Shown in pieces: positions 52,568 to 62,770 of a DNA stretch of 64,000 nt. Source of the DNA: Dichotomocladium elegans. Taxonomy: Eukaryota; Mucoromycota; Mucoromycetes; Mucorales; Lichtheimiaceae. The notes beneath the pieces are model-generated. The model saw only the letters and a list, made by a program, of their open reading frames with translations. It made no database searches and was not told where the DNA came from. The stretch lies in the NCBI GenBank assembly GCA_025716815.1, contig JAIXMN010000022.1, positions 62,001 through 126,000 of the forward strand. The letters run 5' to 3'. The position numbers were made by a program, and so were the translations under genes. Within the stretch, counting starts at the first letter, position 1, and every line of letters starts with the position of its first letter.

Positions 52568-54674
52568 ATGGCCCAACCCCACCGCCCCGTCATTCCCGAA
52601 GGCATGCGCACTGGCCACAACATTGACCGCACTGGCCGTATAATTGGGGTGAAATCGTCCATACGGGCATCGGCTGGCAACAGCAGTACCGTGAACGTCT
52701 GTATCATTTGGTCGACCTTGTCCACAACACCACAACACAGGCGTACGCGTTCGCCAAATATATTTTCATCAACGAGGCAGCGCGCGATCCAAATTTTTAA
52801 TATCCAGGAAAACATCACAGAGAAGTTCTTTTCAGAAGTTTGGCTCTCCATGGTTAACAAAGCCGAACGCCGCACCCAAGGCGAAACTGCCCGCATCCGA
52901 GAACTAATAAATTGCCACAAGGATGAGTACCTTCGGATATCCGAATACGACAGGCCTGCGTTCCCTTATTCCCAGCAATGTTCTTCTTATGAAGGCACCA
53001 AGATTTATACTGCTTACGTGAATAATGCCCACATGCGGTTCGGGCAACACCTTCGGCGTGTCATCAATGTCATCCTGAATCTTCGTCAGCGAAAAGCCGA
53101 CCGCAAGCGAGAGTTAATCGCACAGGGCCTAAGCCCCGATCAAGTACGCCAGGACCTTTATGAAACCATCACCCGGCATGCCACAAGATTCAAGCTAGCA
53201 ATTGCCCGTCGAGGTGTTTTGAGGGAAGACATTAATGCCGAACCTGGATTTCTTCGGGAAGCATACGATATCCTACAGCCTGTTTTAAGCGCTTACCCCC
53301 GAAACCATCAATTACAACACCAGAGTATCTATTACGACGCCAAGGCCAATCCTGTTAAGCATTTCAACGCCTTCTTCCAGCTTGCACGTGTTTGTCAACA
53401 GAACAGAATACGCGGATTCAACTGTTTTCCACTTCGTCGCTCGTGGTCACCATGCTACATGGAGATTGATACGAAAATCCTTTGCTACCATATCCTGGGC
53501 TGCAAAATGGAATCCCACACAACCAATATGGAGTACTGGAGACGTGTTGTAAACCTGAAATCAAGAGCTTCAAACCCCAAGAATCCGGACAGAGATTTGG
53601 CACCCAGAGCGAAGATATCGAGTACGTCACCCTACAGATAGTCCGGAACGAAGACTATAGAGGACAATGGGTCACCATTGATCCTGGCTGAAGGGACCTG
53701 TTGTATTGCGTTCATGAGAACTCTTCACCCGACAACCACCAGACGTTCCGATATACAAAGCAGCTTCAAGATCATACACGCAAGACCAAACGGTACCGCA
53801 GACTCCGAGAACGACTCAAGTTAGAGCGACCCGAGGTCGCGTTGGCTGAGCAGAATCTATCCCAATTTCAAAGTCATACGCTTTCCGTGCCCAACTACGA
53901 CGGATACCTCGCCGCCAAGAACAGGGTCTCTGTAGCTCTCAAGTCTTTCTACGCGACAACCACTACGAACCACCCGAACCCGCAATTTCTTTTTCGAAAA
54001 CTTCGCCTATCAGCGGTTTACAAGGAACAGCAAGCAGATGAAAAGCTTCTCGACTCTTTGAATGCGAAGTTTGGCAGTAGGTCCATTTTCGTGATGGGAA
54101 ATTGGTCTGCGCCGCATACAAGATATCACGAGCCTATCCGTGGTGTCGGCTTCCTGCGGCTGTTGAAGAAGAACAATTGCAATATTTATTTGATCGACGA
54201 GTACAAGACAAGCAAGTGCTGCCCTATATGTGACAATGAAAGCCTTGCTACCTTTAAAATGGTTCCTAATCCACGCCCCTATCGACGACCCGACAATCCG
54301 CTCACGATCTGCCATGGCCTGCTACGGTATGAAGGACGGGGATGTTGTGTTATATTTCCAAAAAGATTTTAATATTTTGACGTTTTAATAGATGCACAAA
54401 TCAAAACTGTACAGCAGGCATGGCAGAGGGTGTTTGTCAACCAAGGTTATGGAACCGGGATCTGGCGGCGGCTCTCAACATGCATCATATCCTCCGGGGT
54501 CTTCGGGAAGATGGTATCATCCCAGCAAGGTTCCAGAGAAGAAATGCTGCACAAGCGTCCGCAGCTGGTGGAAGACCACACTCACCTGAACCAGAGCAGT
54601 GCAGCGTGAGACCACGACGGGCAAGGCCAGGAAGGCCACGAGGTGCACGCTCTGGCGGGTCGAGACGACCGTAA
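52568..54674 (+). pseudogene. Fanzor (eukaryotic TnpB-related OMEGA nuclease), copy 1, broken
   Basis: Near full-length Fanzor, roughly 680 codons. Helical N-terminal part with RPAFPYSQQCSSYEG and MRFGQHLRRVINVILNLRQRK; then FNCFPLRRSWSPCYMEIDTK; RuvC-I VTIDPG (Asp at 53680); IFVMGNWSAPHTRYHEP; RuvC-II region YLIDEYKTSKCCPIC with the first zinc Cys pair; and after a 65-nt intron (54327-54391) the second pair CTNQNC and RuvC-III LWNRDLAAALNM (Asp at 54459). The tail is Arg/Pro/Gly-rich. Damage: frame changes near 52676, 52797 (T run) and 53560, and a TGA at 53689 directly after DPG. Fanzors cut DNA guided by an omega RNA encoded at the element's 3' end. This copy is probably inactive as it stands. 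Confidence 0.85.
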
Positions 54675-54790
54675 CCCCAACCAAGAATTTTCCGTGTCAG
54701 TTATCGCTGACGCACCCAGGATAACCACAGCCCTTCGGGGCAAGCCCCCTTCCTTTGGAAGGACGGTGTGTTGCAAGTCAACGGGATTGA
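54675..54790 (+). ncRNA. Candidate Fanzor omega-RNA scaffold, copy 1
   Basis: Directly after the Fanzor stop. Three hairpins: GTGTCAG-TTATCG-CTGACGC (54694-54713), GCCC-TTCG-GGGC (54730-54741, UUCG tetraloop), and CCTTCC-TTT-GGAAGG (54748-54762). Between the first two is ACCCAGGATAAC. The same hairpin, linker and tetraloop recur in copy 3 at 62527-62579 with base changes that keep pairing. Position at the 3' end fits known Fanzor and TnpB guide RNAs. Ends and any guide segment are not defined. Confidence 0.5.
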
Positions 54791-54794
54791 AGAA

Positions 54795-54923
54795 GGCGTA
54801 ATGTTTTCTGTTGACTAATAGGATTTCATCCATGGATGCGAAATCTTTTTACCTATTGATACGACAAATTTATATAATTCTATGCGACATTTTGCACGAC
54901 ATTTATTTTTGAAAATAAAGTAT
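54795..54923 (+). repeat. Fanzor element right-end block, copy 1
   Basis: Closely matches 62604-62770: both contain CCATGGATGCGAAATC, CCTATTGATACGACAAATTT and end TTTTTGAAAATAAAGTAT. The similarity stops abruptly at 54923, where Tc1 transposase sequence begins. This marks the likely right border of the Fanzor element. Confidence 0.7.
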
Positions 54924-55688
54924 TTGTCCTGGTCCACGTTCCCTTGCATTGTTACTAAGAGGCCCAGCCCTCCGGCATGGGAGCAACCCCAAATTATTAT
55001 TGCACCTATACCATACGTAGGAAGGATATGCTTGCTGTCAAACCTCTTCCCGTCCTTTCTGATGACTCTTACATCACCATCATTGCGATTGAGAAGGAAG
55101 CGAGACTCATCAGACCAAATCACTGTCCTCAAGACTACCATGGTCCACTCGAGCTCAGTACTAGCCCACTCAAGCCTCTCGCTCTTCTGCTAGTCAGTTA
55201 GCGCAGGTTTCATAGCTGGTCTGTAGGAGGAAAACCCGTTGTCTTTGAGCTACCGGCTAGTTGTGCTCATTCTTGCTTCTCCATTTGGAGCATTAACCTG
55301 ATGCGCCTGGTAAGGCTGTAATAAATCTCGACGAACAGAGTGGACCTAGTGGCGCGCAACTTTCTCTGTGAGGATCCTTGGACGTCCAGGAGGTGGTTTG
55401 GCGGGTTGTTTGATTATCAGCGAGGTGCTCGCCGACGATGCCACCAACTGTTCTAATAGGAATGTCAAGTTTCCTGTTGACCTCGGCTTTTGACCATCCA
55501 GCGGAGATTACTAGGGCGCAAATTCTACCCCAAGTAAATGCAACAGCCTTTTTTCGTTTCCTTCTGGGAATGTTCATAATGCTTTAAAGCGGCATGGTAC
55601 AGCGATGATTAAAATGTCGAGAAAAACCAATGGAAAGAAGGAGTGTTTTCAGTATTTGTAGGAATTGAAGTATCACCGGAGAGTACTG
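54924..55688 (-). mobile_element. Tc1-like transposon fragment with broken transposase
   Basis: Minus-strand frames read MNIPRRKRKKAVAFTWG with a helix-turn-helix (WSKAEVNRKLDIPIRTVGGI) and then TVIWSDESRFLLNRNDGDV and GIGAIIIWGCSHAGG, the DDE catalytic start of Tc1 transposases (first Asp in WSDESRF). Frameshifts separate the parts. The outer end at 55688 has a CAGTACTCTCCGGTGATAC terminus followed by TA. The C-terminal half is missing: it stops at the Fanzor right-end block. Confidence 0.75.
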
Positions 55689-56454
55689 TAAAGTAATCGA
55701 TTTCGGAAAGGAGGATAACTCATCATCAGGTATTTTTTTTTCTCACAGAACCTAGTATCTCCTGGGGAACCCCAGCGATATGTAGGTGTAACGTATACGA
55801 TAATGACAAAGTCCCATGCAAAGAAGACAAGGCATGCACGTCAAGAAACGGGAGCGTCAAATGCGATTACAAAATTCTGCATCTGGAGAGGAATAAAAGA
55901 CCAGCTAGGCTGTCCATAAGCGAGGAAGGGGGGCAGGGAGCTGCCAAAGGAAGAGAGGGGTTTTTTTCGAAATCAAGGTAAGACGGGTAATGTCATAAAT
56001 TAAGCTCCGCTTTGCGAGGTCTAATGTTTTCTTTGCATGATAGCCGCCCCTGATCTAATGTCCCAAAAGATGGTAAAAACTCGAGCCGCCAAAGGCGACA
56101 GACGAGGAGAATAGAAAGGAGAATTGAAGGACAAGGAAACTAACAGGACGATGGAACAGACGCCCAGGCGTGATCCCTTTTTCCGCCTTATACATGCGTG
56201 CAGAATCGTGTTCTACTCCTCCTCCTCTTTCCTTTCACCCTCTCCGTACAAGTGGATTAGAACTTGTGCTGGTGGTACGTTGCACCAAATGGAATTTTAA
56301 ATATCCATACATCTTGTTAAAAGAACTCTCGGAGCACACAAAAGCACACCACTCTTCTCCCTCTTGCTCAGAGCTCTTGTTGAGTTCCCCGTCCCATCGC
56401 CACACATCCACCCTCCTCCCTCTCTCGCTAAAACGATACTTCTCCGTACATACC
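55689..56454. promoter_or_regulatory. Upstream region of the RabGAP gene
   Basis: About 770 bp. CT-rich blocks close to the start (56215-56250 and 56395-56445) look like core promoter/leader sequence. An in-frame upstream ATG at 56170 extends the ORF but through this low-complexity leader, so the ATG at 56455 is preferred. Confidence 0.45.
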
Positions 56455-59400
56455 ATGCTGGTTGCCACACCGCCACCTGACTTGGCCCTCAATCGCGCCC
56501 AGAATGACTTGTCAAGAAACGAGATTGAGCCCGCCTTGTCATCATCCGACAATGGCCCAACATTAGCTGAGCGGCGACAGTTAGGATCAACGGAAAAATT
56601 GAGCCTTCAACGCCAGTCGTCGAAGCCGACGCTAGCTCGACTCGAAGAAGCGAATGCTGCTCTTTCGCCTCAGGTACAAAACCTAAAATCCCCCCCATCT
56701 TCTAAAAAAAAATAAACAATTATAAACACAGTCCACACATGAACTTTTTTGGTATGCAATCAGGCTTCAGAGGAGTATCTACTTGCCTGTCTCGAGCGAC
56801 GTCCCCGCAGCGAGCTTATTGACTGCGAAGGTCTCGATGCCGACTTCTTGGCGATCATGGCTGATGAACAACAAAGAGGATCATCTGCTATTGACTGGGA
56901 CTTTTGGCGCTTCGTCATTGACGACTTCAAGACCGCGGCTACACAACTGCCGCACCTCTTGACCACGACGCTGCTTCGCAGTGGAATTCCAGACTGCTTG
57001 CGTGGCGTCGTCTGGCGAGCCATGTCGCAGGCTTCCACAACTCATCTCGAGTCGCTTTACGAAACATTGACGCACGAGCCTTCCACGCCCTACGACCGAG
57101 TCATCGAACGGGATCTTTCGCGCACCTATCCCCAGATCGACCTCTTCAGAACAGACGGCGGCGAGGGCCAATTGGCAATGGGTCGCCTGCTTAAGGCCTA
57201 TAGTATCTACGATGCCCACGTTGGCTATTGTCAGGGTCTTGCCTTTTTGGTTGGGCCCTTGCTGATGAAGGTAATTGAAGTTTAATTACCTCGATCCCCG
57301 CCCCCTCTCCCTCCCCGCCCTCCCTCCACCCCGGCCCGCGCATCCAAACCCCCCAAAGGACCCTCCCCTTGATGACTCTCTCACTTTTCATTTTATTGGG
57401 ATTGACAGATGTCTGAAAAAGATGCCTTTTGTGTATTTGTCAGGTGAGAAAACTATGCCTCCACATGTTGATAGCTATATGGAAAGCCTAACCGCTTCTT
57501 TCACCCAGATTGATGGAGACTTACGGCATGCGGACTATGTTCACGCTCAACATGGAAGGTCTCCACCTCCGCCTCCATCAATTCTCCGTCCTCCTCCAGG
57601 AACTCTGCCCTGAGCTCTCGGCCCATCTCGTTGAGCACGGACTCCATCCGGCCATGTATGCCTCTCAGTGGTTCCTGACTCTTTTTGCTTACACTCTTCC
57701 GATTGATCTTGTGTTCCGTATTTATGACCTCGTCTTTGCAGAGGGCGCCATCGAGACAATCACCCGCCTTGCTGTTGCTGTTATGCTAAAGAACCAGAAA
57801 ACACTACTAGAGATTCGTGATTTTGAGTGTCTGATGATGTACCTATCTTCCCGCAAGCTGTACGAGGAGGCCTTTGACTCTCCTAATGCGGTCATTGAGG
57901 ACACAATGGCATTGTCAACCATCATTACTCGTGCCAAGGTCGATGCGATCCATCTCAACAAAGTTCCGACCGAGACCATCAAGCACCAGATTGAACAGCA
58001 TCAGCAGCAACAACCGCAGCAGCAACTGCAACAACCTAAGCGATCCGCCGTCAGCAAGCGCGAATCATGGTTTGGCTCTTGGCGCCGAACCAGTGGTGAG
58101 ACACATGCTCCTCCTGCGAACCTCACGTCGCCTACAAGCCCTTCCTTCAGCAGTCTCGGCAACGGCAGCAGCAGCAACTTGAGCATAACCAGCCATCATC
58201 ATCAACACAACAGCGATCAGGTTGTCTTGCATCAGCAAATCGAGGATCTCGTGATGGCGCTTTCGCAGCTCCAAAAAGATCATTCGAAGCTTTCGCAGGA
58301 GATGGTGGCAACGAAAATGGAGGCGCTCAATCGCGACACTGAGCGTCTTCGTCTGATCAAGCGCAACGAAATCCTCGAGAAGCGTATCAGAAAATACAAG
58401 TCGAAGCTTGCGTCGCCTAAAGCACCTATACAAGAGCAGGAAGAAGAAGAAGAAGAAGAAGAGCAGCAGGATCGTGAGTTCTCAACCTTCGTGGACTCGC
58501 TTCGCATGAGCGGCGACTTTGGCGCGCTGGTTGCTGGCGCGCTGGCAACGCCGCCGATGTCATCCGAGGAGAAGGAGTTGCTGCAACAACAGCGATCGTC
58601 GCTCACCACCACCACAGCAACGCATCCTGGCATGGCTGCGACTGGCGTTGCAAAGAATGACGGCAACAGTGGAGACGCAGAAGACGACCTAACTGACGAG
58701 CTCGTGAATTACAAGCTTGCGCATGAAGAACTCAAGCAACGGTTCGACGCCCTCTCCTCGCAATATTCCGATTTGATGAATCAAAAAGCAGCAGCTGATG
58801 CCAAAACCAATAGTCTGGCATCCCAGCTGGAAATGCTCCAAAGTGATCTCGAAGCTATTGGGCTGGCGCGCGACCAACTGCTTGAGGAACAGGAAGAGAT
58901 TGAGCAGGAGAATCATGACATGGAAGAGAAGCTGCTGGCGGCGAAAAAGACATCGGCCGAGCTGCAGAGCGAGAAGCTTGCGCTTGTCAAACAGGTCGAG
59001 GCGCTAGAGAAACGGGTAATGAGTCTCGAGCAGGAGAAGCGCGAGTATCTGATGCCGCGCGGTTCCTTCTCTGAAGAAGTATTTGCTGTGCACCATACCC
59101 TTTTTGGATCCAACGAACAGCAGCAGAAGCAGCAACAAGTCAATGGTCATCATAAGAAAGACGTCAGAGGCGAATATGAGCAAAAGTTCGTCGAGAGTGA
59201 ACTTCATTGCCGAGAGCTCGAAAAGCTTCTGGCAGAGACCAAGTTCAAGCTTGCAGAATACGAAGCTGGTATGGCTACCTCTCCCATAGTGTCATCCCAT
59301 CGTCTGTCTCAACCTCCACCTCCCCGTCGCCGGTCGATGCGCAACTCACTCCTGAGTACGATGAGCATGCCTTCTACGCCAAGCTTTGAGCCCAGGGAAT

Positions 59401-59591
59401 CCACCGACAGCATCGGGTCCTATGGGTCGAAGCGCTCGAGCATGTACTCGCGACTCTTTACTGCGCAGTCAATAACAGCCAACTCCAGCACAACAACGCC
59501 CGCATCGAGCGTAGCTATTAAGAGCCCTGTTCTATCATCCTCGCGACCAGAAGACTTGACGGAAGAGGAACTTCGACGCCAGATCCTCTGA
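56455..59591 (+). CDS. GYP5: Gyp5/EVI5-type TBC-domain Rab GTPase-activating protein
   Basis: Four exons (introns at about 56674, 57271 and 57443) give about 945 aa. It stimulates GTP hydrolysis by Rab/Ypt GTPases in ER-Golgi or exocytic traffic. Seen: a disordered N-terminus (start MLVATPPPDLALNR), the TBC domain at about residues 145-370 with the catalytic Arg finger in GIPDCLRGVVW and Gln finger in GYCQGLAFLVGPLL, then MRTMFTLNMEGLHLRLHQF, HGLHPAMYASQWFLTLF and YDLVFAEGAIETI. After it come Gln- and Ser-rich linkers and a long coiled coil (about 560-830). Exon 3 is tiny (MSEKDAFCVFV plus the start of RLMETYG). The C-terminus ends in a short acidic helix (EDLTEEELRRQIL). Confidence 0.93.
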
Positions 59592-60028
59592 AGCACGCAT
59601 ACCCCATTTTTTTATATATACATATATACACAGGCGCTGCTCCTCCTCTCCCCCCCCCGCTCGCTCATATACTATCCTATCTCTCTTTCTCTTTATTTAT
59701 ATAGCTTCTCTCTCTTTTTTCCCGCCCTCCCCTTATTTACTGCAAAAGCAATCTTCGCGTCGCTCATCTCGTATTGTATCCTTTAGCATCTTATGCTTTT
59801 TTCTTACTACTGCTGAAGAAAAAAATGAGTAAAGGTTTCGTATATTTAAGGAAAGGATGCTCCCGCCCAACGCCTTCCCCCCCCAAACTCCCCAAAAGCA
59901 AAAAGATCACATGCGAACCTAGCATGTTGCATGCATTATTTACATTAGACAACAGCAGAAAATACTTGGTGCAAAACCCATCGTTCTCTTAATACACCTT
60001 CTTATGGAGCGTCCTATATCTAAAGAAA
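59592..60028. other. 3' flank of the RabGAP gene
   Basis: TC-rich leader of the 3' UTR (59640-59730), then AT-rich sequence. No coding evidence. The transposon repeat begins at about 60029. Confidence 0.45.
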
Positions 60029-60905
60029 ACATGCACTATTTTCCAAAATCAAAAGTCGTACCTTGCCAGCTCTAAGTCGCAGGATCACAAAAATAAAAAT
60101 CGCGTTATGCCCAGAATACGCTTGATGACAAAGCAAATGCCACATACGGAAAGATGCCGCACAAAATATGCTTGGCAGATCCATCTCTAGCTGTTGGCTC
60201 TTTCCCTTTTATACACTTTTACATTCTGAAATGAGCCATCTATTTTTTTTTTTTACAAAGATGGGCAAGAATATGTCGTTGATGAGCGTGGCTGTCCTAA
60301 ACCTTTAGACTAGGTTGTTGATGAAGAAATGTACTCTTTGCAATCCGTTTGTTCTCGCACTCAACATCTGCGTAGCATACCTTGCAAAGATAGCTCTGAG
60401 CTTACTACCACACACATTCCCCAGCGAAAGGATACAGACATTCGGATGAAAGAAGCTGGGATCAAGCGCAGTTACACAGCATAAACTGAGCAAGACAAGG
60501 TCAGATTTTTCGGGCGGACGCTTGAGAAGATCTTGGGTGCGTCAGCTGCTAGGTCCCCATATTCGTTCAGCCCAGCGATTGGCATTACAGTACAAGAAGG
60601 ACCCTGACAGCATCTTTAAGAAATCTAACACGGGGAGACCGTTCGCGTATTCTCAATGAAGAGCATAAGCGCATTCTTTTAGAATGCGTTGATGAAGACC
60701 CATCTATTGTTCTAGAGTAGCTGCTTCAACGATCTGAGGGTCTCAAAGCATCTAATACGACGCTCCATCGATTTATGAAAAGGTATGCAACTTGTCATTA
60801 AAAATGGTTCGGTTTCAGCCTATAGACAGGAATAATGCTGCGAAGATCCAAGAGCGCCTTGACTGAGTATGTAGATGGGATAGAACCGACACCGACTTCA
60901 AAAGC
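60029..60905 (+). mobile_element. Tc1-like transposon fragment, copy R2
   Basis: Its first 690 bp match 51072-51712. The right part keeps more of the transposase: TDQDKVRF, LEKILGASAA, then NTTLHRFMKKVCNLS-like and FQPIDRNNAAKIQERLD, DRTDTDFKSC (60750-60905), all with frameshifts and stops. This is the N-terminal DNA-binding region of a Tc1-type transposase of the kind common in Mucorales. At about 60905 it runs straight into an inverted Fanzor fragment. Confidence 0.65.
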
Positions 60906-61582
60906 TGCCGGATGGCGTCGAAAGCTTCCTAAAGATAAGCTGGGTCGTCGGGGATGTCGTCTCTGGATGCGTTTCAACGAGCTACAATCTGCTTAAATGT
61001 TGTTGCGGGTGTAATGATTGTCTGTCGGATGCATTGACTGATTTGTGTCGAGTCCAGACCTTGGCCAATCAGCTGCTCTTCAAGCTCCTCTTTCCGCTGT
61101 CGAATATTCAGCAAGGCATTGATATATAGCCCCCCGAAAATGTTGGCCGAATCGCATTTGAATATTATTGGTGTAAACAACAACCATCTTGGCGCCTCCG
61201 TAATTTGCACATTGCTGGGAGTATGGAAAGGATGGTCGTTCATAATTTGTATATAAGAGGTATGAAGTCGAGTATTCATCAATCAGATTCAGGTATCGAG
61301 TCGTTTCCTCGCCACAGCCACGTCGTTTGTAATCGATCAATGCGAGCCAGACTTCAGCAAAGAATATTTCGTTGATAAAAGCCCTGATGTCAAATTTTCA
61401 TTGGCTTGGAACTCGTGGAGAAAAATGTATTTTGATAGTGCGTATGCATGCATTGTCGTTATATTCACAAGGTCGACCAAATGGTTCAACTTTTCGCGGT
61501 ACTCTTGTCTGTAGCCCATGCTGTCAATGGATGCTTTCACAACCATGGTACGATCGCGGGTTTCGGGTCGATGAACGTTCAT
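60905..61582 (-). pseudogene. Fanzor copy 2, 5' half only, inverted
   Basis: Minus-strand frames line up in order with the N-terminal half of copy 1: start MNVHRPETRDRTMVVKASID, YREKLNHLVDLVNITTMHAY, FAEVWLALIDYKRRG, ERPSFPYSQQCANYGGAK, MRFGQHFRGAI, NALLNIRQRKEELEEQL, ATTFKQIVAR and a further part with stops (DDIPDDPAYL). Frame changes occur near 61345 and 61130, with stops beyond 60974. Everything from before RuvC-I onward is missing at the junction with Tc1 DNA. Sequence divergence from copy 1 is large, so it is not a recent duplicate. Confidence 0.75.
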
Positions 61583-61761
61583 ACTTTGTTGATTGTTTTA
61601 GTATGATAGGTTGTCGATGAAACGAGTATATCAAAGAAAAAGAAAGAGTGAGAGTAAACAAGCGGTTTTCTACGCGAAAGTATATATTATCTATTCTTTC
61701 TTATTTGACTAGTCTCATACAAGCATTCAGATGGTAGGATTAACGGGAAATCAATTATGTA

Positions 61762-61900
61762 CAGTGGTCCCCCCTTATAATGGTAATTCATTGTAGCGAT
61801 ACACTTTACAGAACAAAATCACCAGGTAAGGCTTATTCCAATTCATTATAGTGATGCGATTTCCTGGAACCGAGGGTATCACTATAACAGGCGGCCACTA
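61762..61900 (-). mobile_element. pogo/Tigger-like MITE, 139 bp
   Basis: Reverse-complement relative of the 52152-52323 MITE (shared GATACCCTCGGTTCCAGGAA, read on the minus strand, and GAATTGGAATAAGCC). Termini CAGTGGTCC at 61762 and GCGGCCACTA at 61900, flanked by TA (61760-61761 and 61901-61902). It is 180 bp upstream of the Fanzor copy 2 start, in the same orientation relative to the gene as the copy 1 MITE. Confidence 0.75.
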
Positions 61901-62340
61901 TAACATAAATGCACATCCAATTCTTATCAAGCCGACCTCTGAATACGCCCAATACAGTTTCGTTTCTAACAGCATCACGGACGGTATGTCGATTGCTGAA
62001 ATACACTATGCGAACCGTGTAGGGCCAAAAAACACCAAAATAAACAGTATCAATAAATGATGGAAATCGTCAATGAAACGAGCATGTGACCCGCCGCTGT
62101 ATTTACTGCGGCATCGTTCATCACAAAGAAATTATGCAAGTACTCTCGAATGCAATAACAGGACGTTTCCAAGCTCCTGTACCGATTAAAGTATCAGCGA
62201 GTCGATGAAAAGAGCATATGATCCGCCGCTGTACCTACTGCAGCATGGTTTATCACAAAGAAATTTCTTCTGCTCCTCCTTGATTTCCTATAAATAATGG
62301 ACAACTGAGAAATCTCCTTTCTCCATCGACTTCATCCCGA
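61901..62340. other. Short stretch with a duplicated Cys-motif segment
   Basis: Between the MITE and the Fanzor copy 3 remnant. It holds two copies of a 66-70-bp segment 132 bp apart (listed as a repeat). No intact ORF. Confidence 0.45.
62068..62268 (+). repeat. Duplicated segment encoding a CxYC...HKEI motif
   Basis: Units at about 62068-62135 and 62200-62267 share CCGCCGCTGT and CACAAAGAAATT. Read in one frame they give RRCIYCGIVHHKEI and RRCTYCSMVYHKEI: differences leave the Cys pair, His, Lys and Glu unchanged. This resembles a zinc knuckle at the end of some transposases; source not known. Confidence 0.5.
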
Positions 62341-62348
62341 CCCTCTCT

Positions 62349-62595
62349 TCCATGGTCTTATCCGGTATGATTATTGCAACTAACATCCACTGTCCTTTAT
62401 AGATTAACCAATCGTACCCGTGCTTGATGAGCCATCGAAGAGAGGAGTTCCTGAACACCCTTCCGCTCCTTCCCTCCGCCGCCGCCTGTCCCTTCTGGTG
62501 TGCTGGCTCTCTCCTCCTGTCTCTCCGTCCCGGTTATCGCCGGGACTACCCAGGATAACTCCTGGGTCCTTCGGGGCCCTTGAATGTAAGTTAAA
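62349..62595 (+). pseudogene. Fanzor copy 3, 3'-end remnant with omega-RNA-like hairpins
   Basis: CATGGTCTTATCCG, then a 38-nt intron (62365-62402, gtatga...tttatag) and ATTAACCAATCG correspond exactly to the zinc-finger intron junction of copy 1 (HGLLR|CTNQNC becoming HGLIR|LTNRT). The RuvC-III segment is gone and stops follow. Downstream lie GTCCCGG-TTATCG-CCGGGAC (62527-62546), CCCAGGA-TAAC-TCCTGGG (62549-62566) and a UUCG hairpin with GG-T-CC/GGGCC arms (62565-62578). Confidence 0.65.
62515..62595 (+). ncRNA. Candidate Fanzor omega-RNA scaffold, copy 3
   Basis: Same order as in copy 1: 7-bp stem with TTATCG loop, ACCCAGGATAAC linker, UUCG tetraloop hairpin. Three stem pairs differ by double substitution yet still pair. 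In this copy the linker can itself form a 7-bp hairpin that competes with the base of the tetraloop stem. Confidence 0.42.
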
Positions 62596-62599
62596 GCGT

Positions 62600-62770
62600 A
62601 TGGTGGAGTAGTGTTTTTCTGTTCACTAACGGGTTTTAATCCATGGATGCGAAATCTTTTTTACCTATTGATACGACAAATTTATATAATTCAATGCGGC
62701 ATTTTTTCTTGTATTTTGCACGACATTGCTTTATCTTGTTTACGACATTTTATTTTTGAAAATAAAGTAT
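62600..62770 (+). repeat. Fanzor element right-end block, copy 3
   Basis: Matches 54795-54923 with an internal insertion of about 35 bp (a second GCACGACATT/ACGACATTTT unit). Ends in the same TTTTTGAAAATAAAGTAT at 62770. Confidence 0.68.

Noticed and set aside
52564..52920. Antisense 118-codon ORF over the Fanzor 5' end
   Set aside because: No motif; the plus strand shows clear homology to Fanzor copy 2.
56170..56454. N-terminal extension of the RabGAP ORF
   Set aside because: In frame but made of CT-rich leader sequence with Ser/Leu/Pro bias; ATG at 56455 is the better start.
62068..62268. CRISPR-like spaced repeat
   Set aside because: Only two units, imperfect, in a eukaryotic genome with coding-like substitution pattern.
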